From assembly GCA_002104905.1 (NCBI GenBank), contig MCFE01000082.1, positions 1 through 64,000 on the forward strand: DNA of 64,000 nt, given 5' to 3'. Position numbers and translations under genes: made by a program. A model generated the notes under the pieces. That model was not told the DNA's origin. It saw only the letters and a program-made list of their open reading frames with translations, and did not search any database. The DNA comes from Basidiobolus meristosporus CBS 931.73. Its lineage: Eukaryota > Basidiobolomycota > Basidiobolomycetes > Basidiobolales > Basidiobolaceae. Shown piece after piece: positions 20,286 to 32,709 of the stretch (the stretch's first letter is position 1; every line of letters starts with the position of its first letter).

Positions 20286-23200
20286 TTACAGTCCATTCTG
20301 TACCTTGAATTGATCCCAAGCCTCGTTCAGAATGCTGAACAGGCCGCTGGCCAGAAGCTTGCGTTCTACACTTGCATCAGTTGAAAGCTGATATTGATGA
20401 GCATCTATTAAATTGATCATAGGCCTATTTAATGAAAACTTACCTTATCTGGGTGAAGTTTTGCAATGGCCCGTATGTATTTCGACTTCACTTGATTTGG
20501 CTGTATCAGGTCTTGTAACCCGCAAGGTTTCCAGTTCAAGTCGGGCCACAAAATGGTGTCCAATGAAGCAAGCATAGCACGTAAATTCCCTATCTTGTTC
20601 GACTTCCATTGATTCAGGCGTCCCTCGATCATGTCGATGATGCGTAACTTTTCCTCTTCTTCTCGCTCAGCACACCTCTCCTGCGCTCTTAAGCGAGAAA
20701 CGGCCTCGCTTTTATCTATGTCTTGTTTTGTCACCGTTGAAGTCTTCATTGATGGCGGCGGGGTAGTAGCAAACCCAAATTCGTCTAGATGAGTGCCAAA
20801 AGTGGCTGAGTAGGTGTGAACGGTAGCTGTGCTTGATTGATCGAAAGAAAATAGGTCGGTGGATGCAGGCGTCTCAAGTGTTTGGGAGGAAGCGGAGCTC
20901 TTTGAGGTAGTCTCACCATTCATCACTTTGATTGCTTTTTGGCAACGTCGAACACCTTCCAGGCCACTCTTATTTCTAGAATCGATGGTCAAGATCTTGT
21001 TGAAGTCATTTTCCGCTGCTTCAAACTTCTCCTTTGCTTCGTTAGCGGTGGCACGTCGAGTAATTGCTTTGATGTACTGGTCTTTGAAGCTGATAGAATC
21101 ATTGGGCGACGAATACATGTAGTCGTCACGAATCAGGGCTACCACTTGATCACAATCGCTTATTGCCCCGTTATTATCACCAACCTTGAGTCTGGACGCT
21201 GCTCGATTATTGTAGAGTGGTATCAGGTTATCGTGATTTGGCGGAAGTATGGAGATGGCTTTGCTATAGAATTCTACAGCGTCTCCAAACTGCCCGAGTT
21301 TGAACTTTTCGTTTCCGGCAGCCTTCTGACTTTCACTAGACTGGATTTGCTCTAGACTAGCGGGTATAATTGCTCTATGAGGACGTTGAGCCTGAGGCTG
21401 TGCTTGTGGTATGGCGAATGGCCTGGGAGAAGCTGGAGGCTGGCTGGCTTCTCGATTTTTCAGAGATGCAGGTGGTCTAGGCGGCGGACGACGAGATCTT
21501 AACGATTCATGCGACTGCGTTCTGTTAACACCATTGAAACGCTCCTTCAAAGGTTGTCGTGGCATGGATGGAGCACAAACGCTGTTGTTCATTTCGATCG
21601 AGTAGCCGTTCTTGTAACTGTGGTGTGTAGCTTGAGTGGTCTCTTCGTCAGAGCTATCGTCATCAGAATAATTTTGCAACCAGCGAGGCCTCTCAATCCT
21701 GAATTGATCATTCGCTCGTGAGCTTTCGTTTCGGTGTTGAATTTCATCGATGCCCTCACGGATTTTGCCGGACGCTTGCTTCATAAGCAGATTGGCTTTG
21801 CTCAGGACAGATGCGCCTATAGTGCTGGCATTTGAGATGAATTTCTCCTTCCGGTTTTGAAAGTTTGACATATCAAAACCATCTCTAAACCTCTGCTGCC
21901 GACTATAACCTCTTGGATCGTTACCATACTTCCGCTGTGATGATACCTGACCGTAGTCCTCTTCATCAGAGCTATCTCGAGAGATCTGCGGTCTTCTGGG
22001 TAAAGGCGGCGCGTAGTTTAGCTTACGACGAGCAGCGTTGGCTTCAGCATTTCGATTCTCAATAAGTGTGTTGACGGCCACTTGAAAATCGTTACCGGAG
22101 TGGTCAAGAGCGGCGCGGGCCTGCTCATAATCGAATCCCATGTCCATTACTTTGGTAATTAAATGATCCACATCCAAATCAACAGTGGGGGTATATCTAT
22201 TCCCATTCGATGACTGGCGCTAAACACAATAAAGTTGCAAGATATATTGATGTCAAATAGATGCTGGAAACAACCTCGTCATGATGTTGACTATTACCTC
22301 TCCATCAAACTCCTCTTCATCTGACGAGTTTTCCTCCAGCTTCACCTTTGGTACTACCGGAGAAGCCAGAACACCCAGAGGGTTTGAGTATCTTTTTGGT
22401 AATGCCGGCCTATCGGTCGTTGGTGAATGTGATGATTGCGATGGGCCGGAGAACGCACTAAGACCGAATGGGTCATCATCTATTAACGACTAGCAGCAAC
22501 TCAGTAAATGATCTTTTGTGCCAATATCAGCGTCAAATACCAGGAAACGACATTTACATCAGTGGTGGATCTGGTCTTATTACTACTTTGCTCCAAAAAC
22601 TCAAAGTTCCAGGGGTCAATAGCGGGTGTAGTTGATAAGTGAGCCAAGGATTTTGAAGTTCTAAAAACAAACAAATTTGATAGTGTTATTTGAGGGTTGA
22701 ACCTTGCATATATATATATGTATGTATCTATTACTTTAGGGTGGAGCCGCTCCTACCTGGGCGGAGGCTTTGATTATCGTTGACGCTAATGGCTGGACCT
22801 AGTAACGCTTCAAAAGGCTCTGTCACGCTTGGTTTCTGTGACCCACTTGGCGAAGAGCTTATGCTACTCGCTAAGGGCGAGAATGAGCGAGTTGGTGTCA
22901 ATGGCACAGATTTAACTGTCGAATCTGAATTGGAGTCCAATTTCTCCCAGAAGTGTTTTTCAGCGGGAGAGGAGCTTAGGACTGAGCCTGGAAGAGTGGA
23001 ATTCAATTTCTTCTCGAGGTCTATTCTTCTCCGCTCCTCCAGAGTAAGGTTGGTTTTGCTGCTTTTTCTATGTAAACCAAGATCAACTAAACTCTCGAAT
23101 GGATCGACATTAGTGTCACCAAACGAGGCTTTAGGTGAAAGAAACTTTTCAGAAGAGTACTTCTTTGAATTAAAGGCGCCTCTCGAAGCGGTCGGCGATT

Positions 23201-23387
23201 TTTGTTCGTTGGCGGTAAAGCTTGAATTCCCATGATGAGGTGAAGAGCCGTAAATCGAACTAGAGGTGAACGGATTTGGACCAGGTGCAGGTTTACTACC
23301 ACTTTCACCCGAGGTTTGGGCACTTTGACTATTCGATTGTGTGGAATTCGTCCTGACTGTATTCCACATATTATTCAGGTCATTCAT
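20286..23387 (-). CDS. SWA2: Auxilin-like clathrin uncoating factor (Swa2 type)
   Basis: Five exons (23387-22735, 22660-22558, 22489-22298, 22219-20444, 20387-20286) give 941 residues. The N-terminal half is disordered with clathrin/adaptor-type motifs (DPFESLVDLG, DPWNF, DDDPFG). A UBA domain follows (DHLITKVMDMGFDYEQARAAL), then a TPR block (AAGNEKFKLGQFGDAVEFYSKA..LYNNRAA) and a C-terminal J domain with the HPD motif split from its last helix by the final intron (..IRAIAKLHPDK then AWDQFKVQNGL). Clathrin motifs, UBA, TPR and J in that order are the Swa2/auxilin layout; the protein recruits Hsp70 to strip clathrin from vesicles. The ATG at 23387 gives a good start, but an upstream exon could exist because the frame stays open to a possible splice acceptor at about 23405. 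Confidence 0.88.
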
Positions 23388-25767
23388 AGCACCCAACTTG
23401 GAGATTACTACATGAGTATCGAATATACAGATTAGATTTAAATATAAGAAAACGCAGGCCTACCTGAAATTACTATTTGATCAAACCAGTCTGTAATGCT
23501 AAATTTGTTCTATGAATATAATCGGCGTATAAATATAGAAGCTTTAAGGTTTTAGGAGCCTGCCACACACTATCTGGCTATTTAGTTAATATATGTACCA
23601 AGTCGCAGATTAATCCAGTTGGTCGAGTGGGTGGACCCTGGTCAAGTGCAAAGTACATGTTCAAGTAACATTCTTTTCCTCGACACCAACATCCCCTCCA
23701 GGTGCTGCTTGCATGTAGGATTCACTATATCTAGATTGCATTACACTTGAAGAATTTTTGAATTGATCCATAGGAATGCAGAACTCGACAGTTACTCTGA
23801 AAGCACCAATTCAGAACGTCAATAAGGTGCAAGTACATATACAACCAACACATTCTAGCTTAAGGGGCTATGTGGCATAGCAGGTTTTACAGCTCGGTTC
23901 AATGTAACCTCAGAGCCTGCTCAGAAGGTTTTTAACAAGATCCCGATGATATAACCAGTCGCAGCCAATCATTAAATCCCATTAGGCCTTTCTATACTTG
24001 CACGTTTTTAGAGTCGCCCGGTGGTTCATTCACACACCAGTGATATACAACATCAACCCACAGTACCAAAATAATTGCTAGCTTGCTGGCTACACCACGA
24101 TACCTGATCTAGAATTCCCACCCTTCGAATATATAGATGTGGTACGCCACTTTTGTTGTTGGAAACCATGACCATTGGCTTTCTATCCAGAGTATTCAAG
24201 ATAGCCATCCAAAAGGAGTATTGAAATCGTAGTGAGATTGGCAAAGTAATCAGCCCTGTTACCTCGATCAGACTCGATTCGAGGGAGCAACCTGCATCAC
24301 CACTTTAAATCCACCTTTTAATTCCTACGTCGCCAATTGAAAATTTTGATTTTTGATTACTAACACTTGGATCATGTTACCAATCAACATATCCCCACGG
24401 CAATCGTATCCAAACACCAACTGGTTATTATGAATCCTTGGACAAGATTTTCCTTAGAGAGAACTCCATGCACCATTTGGTTGACGTTGAGCATAATATA
24501 ACCTTACTTACTATATATGGCTATTCGATGATAAACGGGGATAAAAATAATAAATATATATATATTAATCAGCCATAGGTGATCCTCGACCAATCAATAT
24601 CATCTGTGTCCTATATTTATCTAGATTCGCGATATTTTATAGTGCTTCAGTACTCTTCCACTACCCAAAATAGAGAATGGCAGCACATGAGTAGTCAAAT
24701 TTGTTTAAATTGAATGGAAATTAATGGTGGCGAACTTCGGAAGCTCATTAAAACGTAAATTCGACAACACATGAGGCACATCCAAGCTGTAGGAAGACAT
24801 GCCAGTGTCCCACACCCGCCTCAATGAAACGCGGACATCAGATGCAACGTCAGTAAACTTTTGGCTTTGATCCGCTATTCCAGGCTGTTACAGAGGCGAT
24901 AGGGAGCGTGATGAGGCGGTTATTGGTTTGTTAGAACCCCCTCCACATTGCACATTCATAATTGACTTCGATCAAACTAGCCTATTGTGTTATATGTGCA
25001 ATCTTCACAATGACTTGAGTTTCATGAATCTGATCAGGACCGAGAAACATTCCCAAGTTTTGCTTGAATATTAAAAATTGTTGGCTCGGGAGAGTGGTTC
25101 ATATCTATTGGTTGCACTGGCGATGCATATATTGGGTAATTGCAAGTTGAGTTTGGCTTGGCTAGCATCAGAATCCGACTTATTTTGATTATACAGCCTA
25201 TTGTACTTTGGTTCAAGTAGTCTCTTCTAGTTCCATTTGTCAAAGGTTCTCCAATCCTTTCAAACTATCACGGCAGTCATATATTTTTGGCTTTTCTCCA
25301 TCGGCCCATCATAAAACCCGTTCTTGAAATCTCTCGAGTGGTAACGTCGATTTCCAGGTAACAAGAGTTCCCCGGACCGCTTTCACCTCATCTCTACTCT
25401 TCAACTATCCGCGAGCACCCAATTTCTAACCGTTTCCCACCCTCTTTCCAGAGCTTCGTTTGATTACGAAAGCAAGCCCAACTAGACGCAGTTTCCCTTC
25501 ATAAGAACTGTATTTCCGAAGTAAACGCCCAATAGACTGTACATCAAGTATATTTTGTAGTTTTTCCCCGTAGAGAAATAGATTTCCGACATAAATAATA
25601 CGAAGCTTCCTTACGTTGACTGACTACCGACCTCCATTAGTTTGTTAACCCAGCTGCCATAAGGTAAGTGAGTGTCGTATGGTTCAAGGGCTCGATAGGT
25701 TCTCATAAGACTTTGTAGTTTCCTTCCGTTTTCTAAATCAACGAGAGAATCCATTATATTATTTGAG
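23388..25767. other. Divergent intergenic region, no gene recognised
   Basis: 2.4 kb between divergent genes with only short ORFs. AT runs occur near 24550-24565. Pyrimidine-rich sequence at 25370-25470 may belong to the leader of the downstream gene. Confidence 0.5.
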
Positions 25768-27902
25768 ATGCAATCTGAGGTAGTTTATCTTACTAGACTG
25801 TAGCGTGCGCGTGAACGCAGCTCGTTAACTCTATTTCATAGACCAATACTTCACGTTCACCCATCCCTGTGTCAATCACCTCCGAGATCCCCATCAAGTC
25901 TGACTTTGGGGCTTCGGAATTACGTAGAAGTTCGATTAGCACTAGTCCAATCCCTGTTAGATCCGGTGTTTCCCCTGCGCCTAGTTGGAAGGCAGTCGGA
26001 AGCCCTACAATATCTTCTGGATTTTTAAGCAGCTCGTACAATGACAATCCAGACGCCGGGTTTTTGAGTAGATCACCTGCCTTTAATATCAACAATTACT
26101 CCAGCGGTGATGTAGATAGCGGAGTGCATGGTCGAAGACTCTCCACTAGAGATGAGTCCGATTCAGTCTCGTCTGGAGGCAACTGGGGCGGTTTGGGTGT
26201 ATCATGGAGTAACTCAAATATTTGGGGAGATCAAGGAGCAAACCGAGCCTCTCCAAGTAAGCCCAGTATTTATGCATCTGACAGTTTTTCGGGAATTAGT
26301 CAATCGATCTCCCGCCAGCCGTTGCCTGTGATCGAAGAGTCCGCTCCTCAATTCCGACAGCATCGTAGCTTCTCAGTTACTTATGGGCAACTCAATGCTG
26401 ACTTTCTTGAAGAGGATATGGATGACAAAGAGCGGTATCGTCAGGCTTTGGGAACTCTTGGCGAGGAATTGACTGACGAGGAGTATGGAAACCTTGCCAA
26501 GCCTCGTGTTCGCTCCCAATCCTCTTTCGGAACTTACCATTTCCCGCCACAAAGTAGTTTCCCAAGTGAGCCAGCCCTTGCCCCACCCGGTTTTGGAAAC
26601 GATAGAGAAGATCGAGTCTCAGATCTTCATCCATTGTGGGGAAGTCAAGATGTTAGCAAGGATCCTGTCTCCATGTACCGTAGACGTTCTATTGCGAACC
26701 CTGTTGGATTTGGAAACATGTGGGAGAAGAACACTTCAACGGGCTCTCTTTCAAGCGGCTTTGGTGGCTATACCCAAGCTCTCAACGCCGAAAGATTGAA
26801 TAGATTGCAACAACAACGGAGATATTCTCTTGCACCCCCTCCCTCATTCCAAGAAGCTCAGCTATCTGACCCCTTGCAAGACATGCTTATGTCCAACAGG
26901 TAAAGTTTCCTTAGCACATGTATCTTTTACCAAGACATCTGCAATCTTCGTTTGATTTACTAATGAATCGTATGATAGATCTGGCTTAGAACCTGAATAC
27001 AACGTGAATCATCGCCGTCATTCCGTAGCTGGTCCCGGTCTTACCCACAGCAATAATAGCCATGCAGATCGATTACTCTCTGAAGCGCTGGATTCGATTC
27101 AACTAGATGACCCCGTCCGCGGTGCTTCATTCGCCAATTCGATTAACGAGACGGATGACTATTTTGAAAATGGGGAGCAGCGTCAACGTCCCTTCTCCGA
27201 GCTTGGAAAGGGAGTTCCCCTTAACACCTTGCCTAGTCAGTGTCCCTTGTACGTTGTCGAGTTCAAGGGAGGAAGAACAGATGTCTTCTACACCCAAGAC
27301 AGTGCCAACTTGATCTGCCATGTCGGTGACCTTGTCATTGTTGAGGCCGACCGTGGAAAGGACCTCGGTAAAGTCATCAATGACTCGATTACACCACACC
27401 ACATACATCTACTGCAACAAAGCCAAATGGCGGAGAGTACCACCGGTGATTTGCGATTCAACAACAAAGAAATCCAGCCTAAACGCATCTACCGTCTTGC
27501 CCAACCTTCCGAGATCGCTATACTGATGTCCAAGAACCAAGATGAAGCTAAAGCTATGCTGCTGTGCCAAACCAAGGTTCGTCAGAAGAAGTTGCCCATG
27601 GAGGTCGTTGACGCCGAATACCAATGGTAGAAACATTAACGTTGGATACAGTTCAAGTTTAGTGAGGCAGTAAACTAACTCTTATGTCATACAGGGATCG
27701 CCGTAAGTTGACATTCTATTTTGTGGCTGAGCGTCGTATCGACTTCCGTGAACTAGTTCGCGACTTGTTCAAAATATACAAGACAAGAATCTGGATGTGT
27801 GCGGTAAACCCTAACCCAATCACGTCGTTGCTCTGTGGTATCAACAGCACCACATCTAACAATAGCCAGGAATTAACGGACAAAAGTCAAGCCCAGAATT
27901 AG
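25768..27902 (+). CDS. PSP1 C-terminal domain protein
   Basis: Four exons (25768-25779, 25842-26899, 26979-27626, 27695-27902) give 641 residues; the first exon encodes only four residues. The N-terminal 400 residues are low-complexity, rich in Ser, Pro, Gly and Asn. The C-terminal block [37 protein letters not shown] and, across the last intron, [34 protein letters not shown] is the PSP1 domain (bacterial YaaT/fungal Psp1). Yeast Psp1 was found as a high-copy suppressor of DNA polymerase alpha mutations and is linked to P-bodies; its molecular activity is unclear. The terminal 30 residues are not conserved in type. Confidence 0.87.
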
Positions 27903-29019
27903 ATGATCATTCGAATGGAATTTGCAATATTCTAAGCATTCACATATACACTGTTCCAATATACGTTAACTCTTTACAATGCAAACCCCTCTATCAATCA
28001 AACCCTTCACCGTGGTCAGCATGCGCTATACTTTCTTAGAATTGCCTATGTATGGGAAACGTCTCGGTGGACAAAATAAAGATATAGAAGTTATTTAGAC
28101 ATTCAAAAAGTCCTTGATGGCGTCAAGTACACAAGTCAAGATGGGCCTGATTAGAGATCGGTTCAAGTAATATCGATGGCAGGCGCTGGGCGCATGAATG
28201 TAACGAACTGAATGTGCAGCATTGAGGACTGAGTCTTGAAGGAGTATTGTGGAACCTCGGCCAGTGTGCAGGCCTATATTCAAGTCATCCATTCTCCTAC
28301 AATTACTGAGCCAAACCTTTTCAAAATGGCCCAAGTTCATCACGATTAAAGCAATTTTTTCTGATGCCACCTATCTATCTTGCACTCTTGATGAGTGTCC
28401 TTCTTTATGCATTGGCATAGATTAGATGCGTGCATGGAAATCAGGTGAGTGATGGCTTGCTCTAATTTGGCCATTTTAGGCGCCGCTTTTGACATACTGA
28501 AGCCTCAATGAGCAACAATCAAGTATCCGCGTATTCGGTATAGTTGAGCCAGCAGCACAAGCAGGTTACCAGATAGGCAAGCTGCTGAAGTTCATTTGCT
28601 TTGCTCCCTAGAGGGGTATGGGCAATCTGACCCGCAGAATCTTCAACTAACGTTTGTGGAGGTCAAGGATTTGAAGGGGCTTTACTCGAACGGAACTTTT
28701 ATGGAAGCAGTTTCGGGCTTCACTGGGGCCTTGAGGATAGGATGTTGCAATAGAGGTAGAAGCCTAACGTTCGACGGTAGTGTGCTAGATACAGGTAATA
28801 CAGACGATGGCCAGGGTTTCTTTATTAAGATCGATAATTATTTGTCGACAATAGAGTATCGTATAAAGGTGACGAAACGGTCGGGTAATCGGAAAGCTAT
28901 TGAATGCGGAGCTATAAATGACTTCGGGTTTTCCTTCTTGGACGCCCCTGGCTCCGTTGCATAGCTCCTGAAGCAAACGTGATAGGTGGTTGATCTTCTA
29001 TCCTTCCCCTCTCTCAGGA
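27903..29019. other. Intergenic, weak ORFs only
   Basis: An open stretch at 28596-28964 (plus strand, no ATG near its start) and one at 28095-28370 (minus strand) lack recognisable domains. The first lies just upstream of the decayed SMP-30-like copy and could be part of its flank. Confidence 0.4.
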
Positions 29020-30039
29020 ATGCTTTTGTTGCTTACATGCATGTCAACCTTGCTGATCGTAGGAAGGCTTTGTGCTCTTATACAGTATCGAGCAAAGCCA
29101 TTGATCGCTGCTGAGTACTCCAGATTTGGTCCTTTCGTCGAAGGCACCTCGGTGGATAGTGACGGGAATATATTTGCTGTGGATTATGGAGATGCTACCA
29201 CGGTTGCTACTTTGGGGTTTGTGGCTCCTGCACAATCCCTTTTTTACGAAGATGTCACAACTCTAGGCACAGATTTCAATGGAATCAGATTTACCGCCCA
29301 AGTCACACAGTGATCGCAAGATTGCACATGTAGCAGATTATACAAATCATATAGTGAGGGTATCAGTAGATACAAATGGAAAAGCAAGTGGCAAGACGCA
29401 TTGCAGTAATTCCAACTTCGTTCGGCTAAACGACCTGACTCTTGCTAGGAACGGATGGGTCTATCTGTCAGGGATGAAATATCGGAGAAACACACACATT
29501 GGAGATGGTGATGTCTGGCTTTGTACCAACGATGGCCAAGCTCGACGACTAGATGTTATGGGCCGCACAAATGGAATTGGACTTAGTCCAGACGATGTTT
29601 ACCTGTATGTCTCCGAAGCAATTGATAAGAACTTCGCCACGGTTTCCAACAAATCTGCAGATACAGGATAGATCCGCTGACAGGTGATTCAGGCCATAAA
29701 ACGCTGTTCTTCGACTTTGCCACCGTTAATACTGGCCACTTGAACGTCGATGGAATACGTAGCGATCCCGAAGGAAACGTTTTCGTAGTTCGTCATGGCG
29801 GCCAAGAGGTATTGAAGATCGCGTCAAACGGGAAAACCCTAGCTTCGATCAAGGTTTCGTTCACTTCCTCTACAAACATTGAGCTGGGTGAGAAGCATGG
29901 AACCACATTGCATATTGTGGGCAGATGTGGGATTGATACCCAAGAAGGCCAAGGCGTTGGCTGTGTTGGTTCTTGGGAAATGATGCTCCCGGTAGAGCCA
30001 GGTCTTTACTTCGGTAGATATGTTCCGAATGATTTGTAA
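29020..30039 (+). pseudogene. Decayed SMP-30/gluconolactonase-like gene
   Basis: This is colinear with the intact gene at 36000-37004 from the hydrophobic leader (ATG 29020, MLLLLTCMSTLLIVG) to the GVGC terminus. FGPFVEGTSVDSDGNIFAVDY, RLNDLTLARNGWVYLSGM, GRTNGIGLSPDDVYLYVSEA and VDGIRSDPEGNVFVVRHGG all correspond to blocks in the intact copy. Reading frame changes occur near 29295, near 29660 (after SNK) and near 29980 (after GSWE), and each closes in a stop. At least three independent frameshifts make a functional protein unlikely. Introns cannot explain them because the homology is continuous across each break. Confidence 0.85.
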
Positions 30040-30286
30040 GTAATTGTACCTATTACTCAATGCTGTCGGGTTGTCTCTGCCCTCTTGGATAACACCTTGG
30101 CTGCATTGGATACATGCTGATGGGTTCTCTTTGACTGCAAATGTGTTTATTAAAGCCCTGAAATGCTGAAGCTATGGGTGCTGATGAATAAAGTGCGACC
30201 CGTGGATCGATGTGATGATGTACAGAAATGATTCGCAACTAAGGGTTGTTGTGATGCCAAGTCATGTTGGGAATTGGAAAGAATTC

Positions 30287-30834
30287 TTACTCTTGCTGCT
30301 GGTCGCCCTCGCCTTCCTCGCTGAATAAAGAAAGTGATACTTCTTCACCAGCATTCTCTTCGTTGCGTAAGATCGCCTGGCGCAAACCGCGAACTTTGTC
30401 CGGGATATTTTGTTTCATGAAATCCGAGAATTCTTTCAACTACAATTTGGATATTTGTGAGTGTTTATGTACGCCATCGCTTGCCGCCATAGTAAAGTAT
30501 ACTTGCGTTACGCGCACCGGTATAGGAGCTGACACCGGCAACTAACATCCCCGCTCCAGAAAGACAAAGTAGAGTTCCTAAGCCGAGAGTCTTGAAGGCA
30601 AATATCCGAGCGTCCTTCATTGCTGTCGCATTGCTACTGGCCTGCTGCAATAGGTTTGGTGCAATGGTGGCTGTAGGTTCCCACAACAGGTAAGTACAAT
30701 ATATCTGTATCAGACACACGAGAATCGTGTCTACCTTTCTTGCGAGAGTACCACATGGAACCAGCCAATCCACTGGCAAACGCCACAGTGGAAACGGTCA
30801 GTAGAAATCTACGTTCTTCTACTTCGGAATTCAT
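30287..30834 (-). CDS. TMEM242-like membrane protein
   Basis: Exons 30834-30735, 30670-30503 and about 30432-30287 give about 137 residues. There are two membrane helices, FLLTVSTVAFASGLAG..WYSRKKG and ALKTLGLGTLLCLSGAGMLVAG-like, followed by a FSDFMKQNIPDKV segment and an acidic Gln-rich tail. The pattern (first helix plus basic turn, a second helix preceded by a variable loop, then LKEF-type amphipathic end) matches TMEM242, an inner mitochondrial protein reported to help ATP synthase assembly. The last acceptor is ambiguous: the nearer AG would give the family-like LKEF but breaks the frame, while the AG nine bases on keeps it. Confidence 0.68.
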
Positions 30835-31495
30835 GGTTTCTTGGAGATAGTCGGTGCACAAACCTGATTGCAAACACCACCCCACTACAAGTTTTCGCAT
30901 TTTTGATCATTGAATCCCGAGCCATCAATCCGGTGGTTAAAATGCTGAAACTAGGTTGGTCGCATCGGAGCCGCAGATCTCATTACTGAAAATTAGGTGA
31001 TTATTAATCCACCTCTTGTATCCAGCATATGGATGCCTCTAGAAAGCGAGAAATCCTCCGCAGTGGTCGCCTGAATATTCCACTGCGGCATTCGAGGATC
31101 TTGTTGCGCACGTTCAATTTCCATGAGATAAACACTGTTTGGAGGTTTGGTCATATCAAGTGGCCCTGTATGGCACATTGCCAACTGCTCTCAGATGAAT
31201 TCAGGCTTACGTTTGGGTCACGAACAGCGTTACTCTATGGCCAGTGGCTTGATATCTTACAAGGGACTAGGTATTCGCAAAATGCGCTCTTCGATCCCGT
31301 TTCAGCCGATCATTTCGACACGACTGAACTGACCAGATATAGCAAGGCATTCTTAATCCAAGCAAATGATGCGCAATGGAGGTGCGGTAGAATATATTAG
31401 TCCAATTCCATCGAATTCCTGGATTTGTCAGTCCAATTTTTTTTCAGAAGAATTGCTGACTAAAGTCGCTTGTTGCATGCTTGTTCCACTATACG
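30835..31495. other. Intergenic with unassigned ORFs
   Basis: Overlapping ORFs at 31029-31400 (plus) and 30993-31184 (minus) have no recognisable domain. This is probably promoter sequence for the divergent genes on either side. Confidence 0.4.
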
Positions 31496-32219
31496 ATGGG
31501 TGTACACGAAAAAGACGACGATATATGGGCTTCTGACTGCTCAGACAACGACTTCGAACGTCAAATGGCGGACCGTGAGTGGTCTCGTCTGAACGAGAAC
31601 TTCGGTAACGAGGGATATAAAGAAGGCCTGTCCGAAGGCAAAGATCAAACTATGGAAGACCATTTCGGGGATGGATTCACTGAAGGTGGCCGTTACGGTA
31701 TTCGAATGGGTGAGTTGAGAGGTTGGGTAAGGTAATCAATGACCACTTGAGCTTTGGGTTTCAGCGCCTTCCTAAGAATTCCCCTGTTCTTCTAGTGCCA
31801 TATTGGTCTCCGCTGAAGCGCTTCAAGTCGAGTCAAATAAGAAAGAAGAATTGAAAAAGCTTGAGGAGGAGTTGCGTTGGTATAAGTCTGAGAAAATGTT
31901 CTCCACAAGATACTTCCGTCCCAGCAAAGCAGCTGCGAGTTCGGAAGAGCAAAAATCCTCCAACTGTTGTCAGGAGGCGAGTGACTCGGCCTGTTGCCAA
32001 GGTGAGCAAGGCAACTGCTCAAGCGAGCCGGAAGGCAACAGTAACAAAACTCCTTCCAGTTGCTCTCAAGATGTTTCCCCGGCTACGTTAGATATGCTTC
32101 CGGAAAATATACCATACGCGGACAAGTTCCAGGATAAAATGCCTGCTGAAATAGTCCGCGAATACGAAGAGAAAGTCACGAAGATAATCAGCTCGTTAGG
32201 CCTAAACATCTCATTGTAA
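31496..32219 (+). CDS. YAE1: Yae1 domain protein with Cys-rich insert
   Basis: Exons 31496-31731 and 31796-32219 give 219 residues. An acidic start (DDDIWASDCSDNDFE) precedes the Gly-x3-Gly series of the Yae1 N-terminal domain (GYKEGLSEGKDQ..GFTEGGRYGIRMGELRGWVSAI, joined across the intron). Yae1 with Lto1 acts as an adaptor that delivers the ribosome recycling ATPase Rli1/ABCE1 to the cytosolic iron-sulfur assembly machinery. Residues about 125-160 hold paired cysteines (NCCQ, ACCQ, GNC) not expected in the family. The donor used, AAG/GTAATC, is the only nearby one that keeps the frame. Confidence 0.78.
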
Positions 32220-32709
32220 CATTTCTCCTGTACCTTTATCCCTTCAATGCTGTACGTCTTTGATCGCCGAGTTGCATATCTCTACCGAGGCCTACGACAG
32301 TAAAGAATGATACCAACCATAGTTGCCAGCTATATCAACTGCAGTCTCTATTAATTACGACATGTTTATTAACCTATGTGCGTTTGCTGATCGTTCAGTA
32401 CTTGGTGGGATAACAATATCCGACTGCTCTATTATTAACTGCTAAAAGGACAATTCGCACAGACGGTCTGAAGACGTCAACAAGTTCGATACGGACCAAC
32501 TTGCAGTAAGACCCACGATGGAAAGGAAGTGCTAGTAGATTCAGAACGACATGTAACAAAAATATGAAGAGCAAGCGGTGGATAATAAAGAATGAGATGT
32601 GTGTAATACGAAGTGCACAGCTTCGGCTAATCCTTATATTTCTTTCTTGCGTCGGACCTACATTCAAGAGTTAATAGAGTGCGGCACGGCTATTTATCGA
32701 TCGTTGAAC
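32220..32709. other. Convergent intergenic region
   Basis: 490 bases between converging 3' ends. Nothing recognised. Confidence 0.5.

Noticed and set aside
23600-23690. Possible tRNA gene (GGTCGAGTGGGTGG block)
   Set aside because: No acceptor stem or T-arm consensus can be formed around it.
24545-24570. AT microsatellite
   Set aside because: Too short to be informative.
28095-28370. Minus-strand ORF with a plausible helical end
   Set aside because: It starts with GTG, has no recognisable domain, and lies directly downstream of PSP1.
28596-28964. Open reading frame of 122 codons on the plus strand
   Set aside because: It opens with TTG, has no recognisable domain and sits in the flank of a pseudogene.
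31029-31400. 123-codon ORF between the TMEM242-like and Yae1-like genes
   Set aside because: No domain recognised, overlaps an antisense ORF, and the region is needed as promoter for both neighbours.
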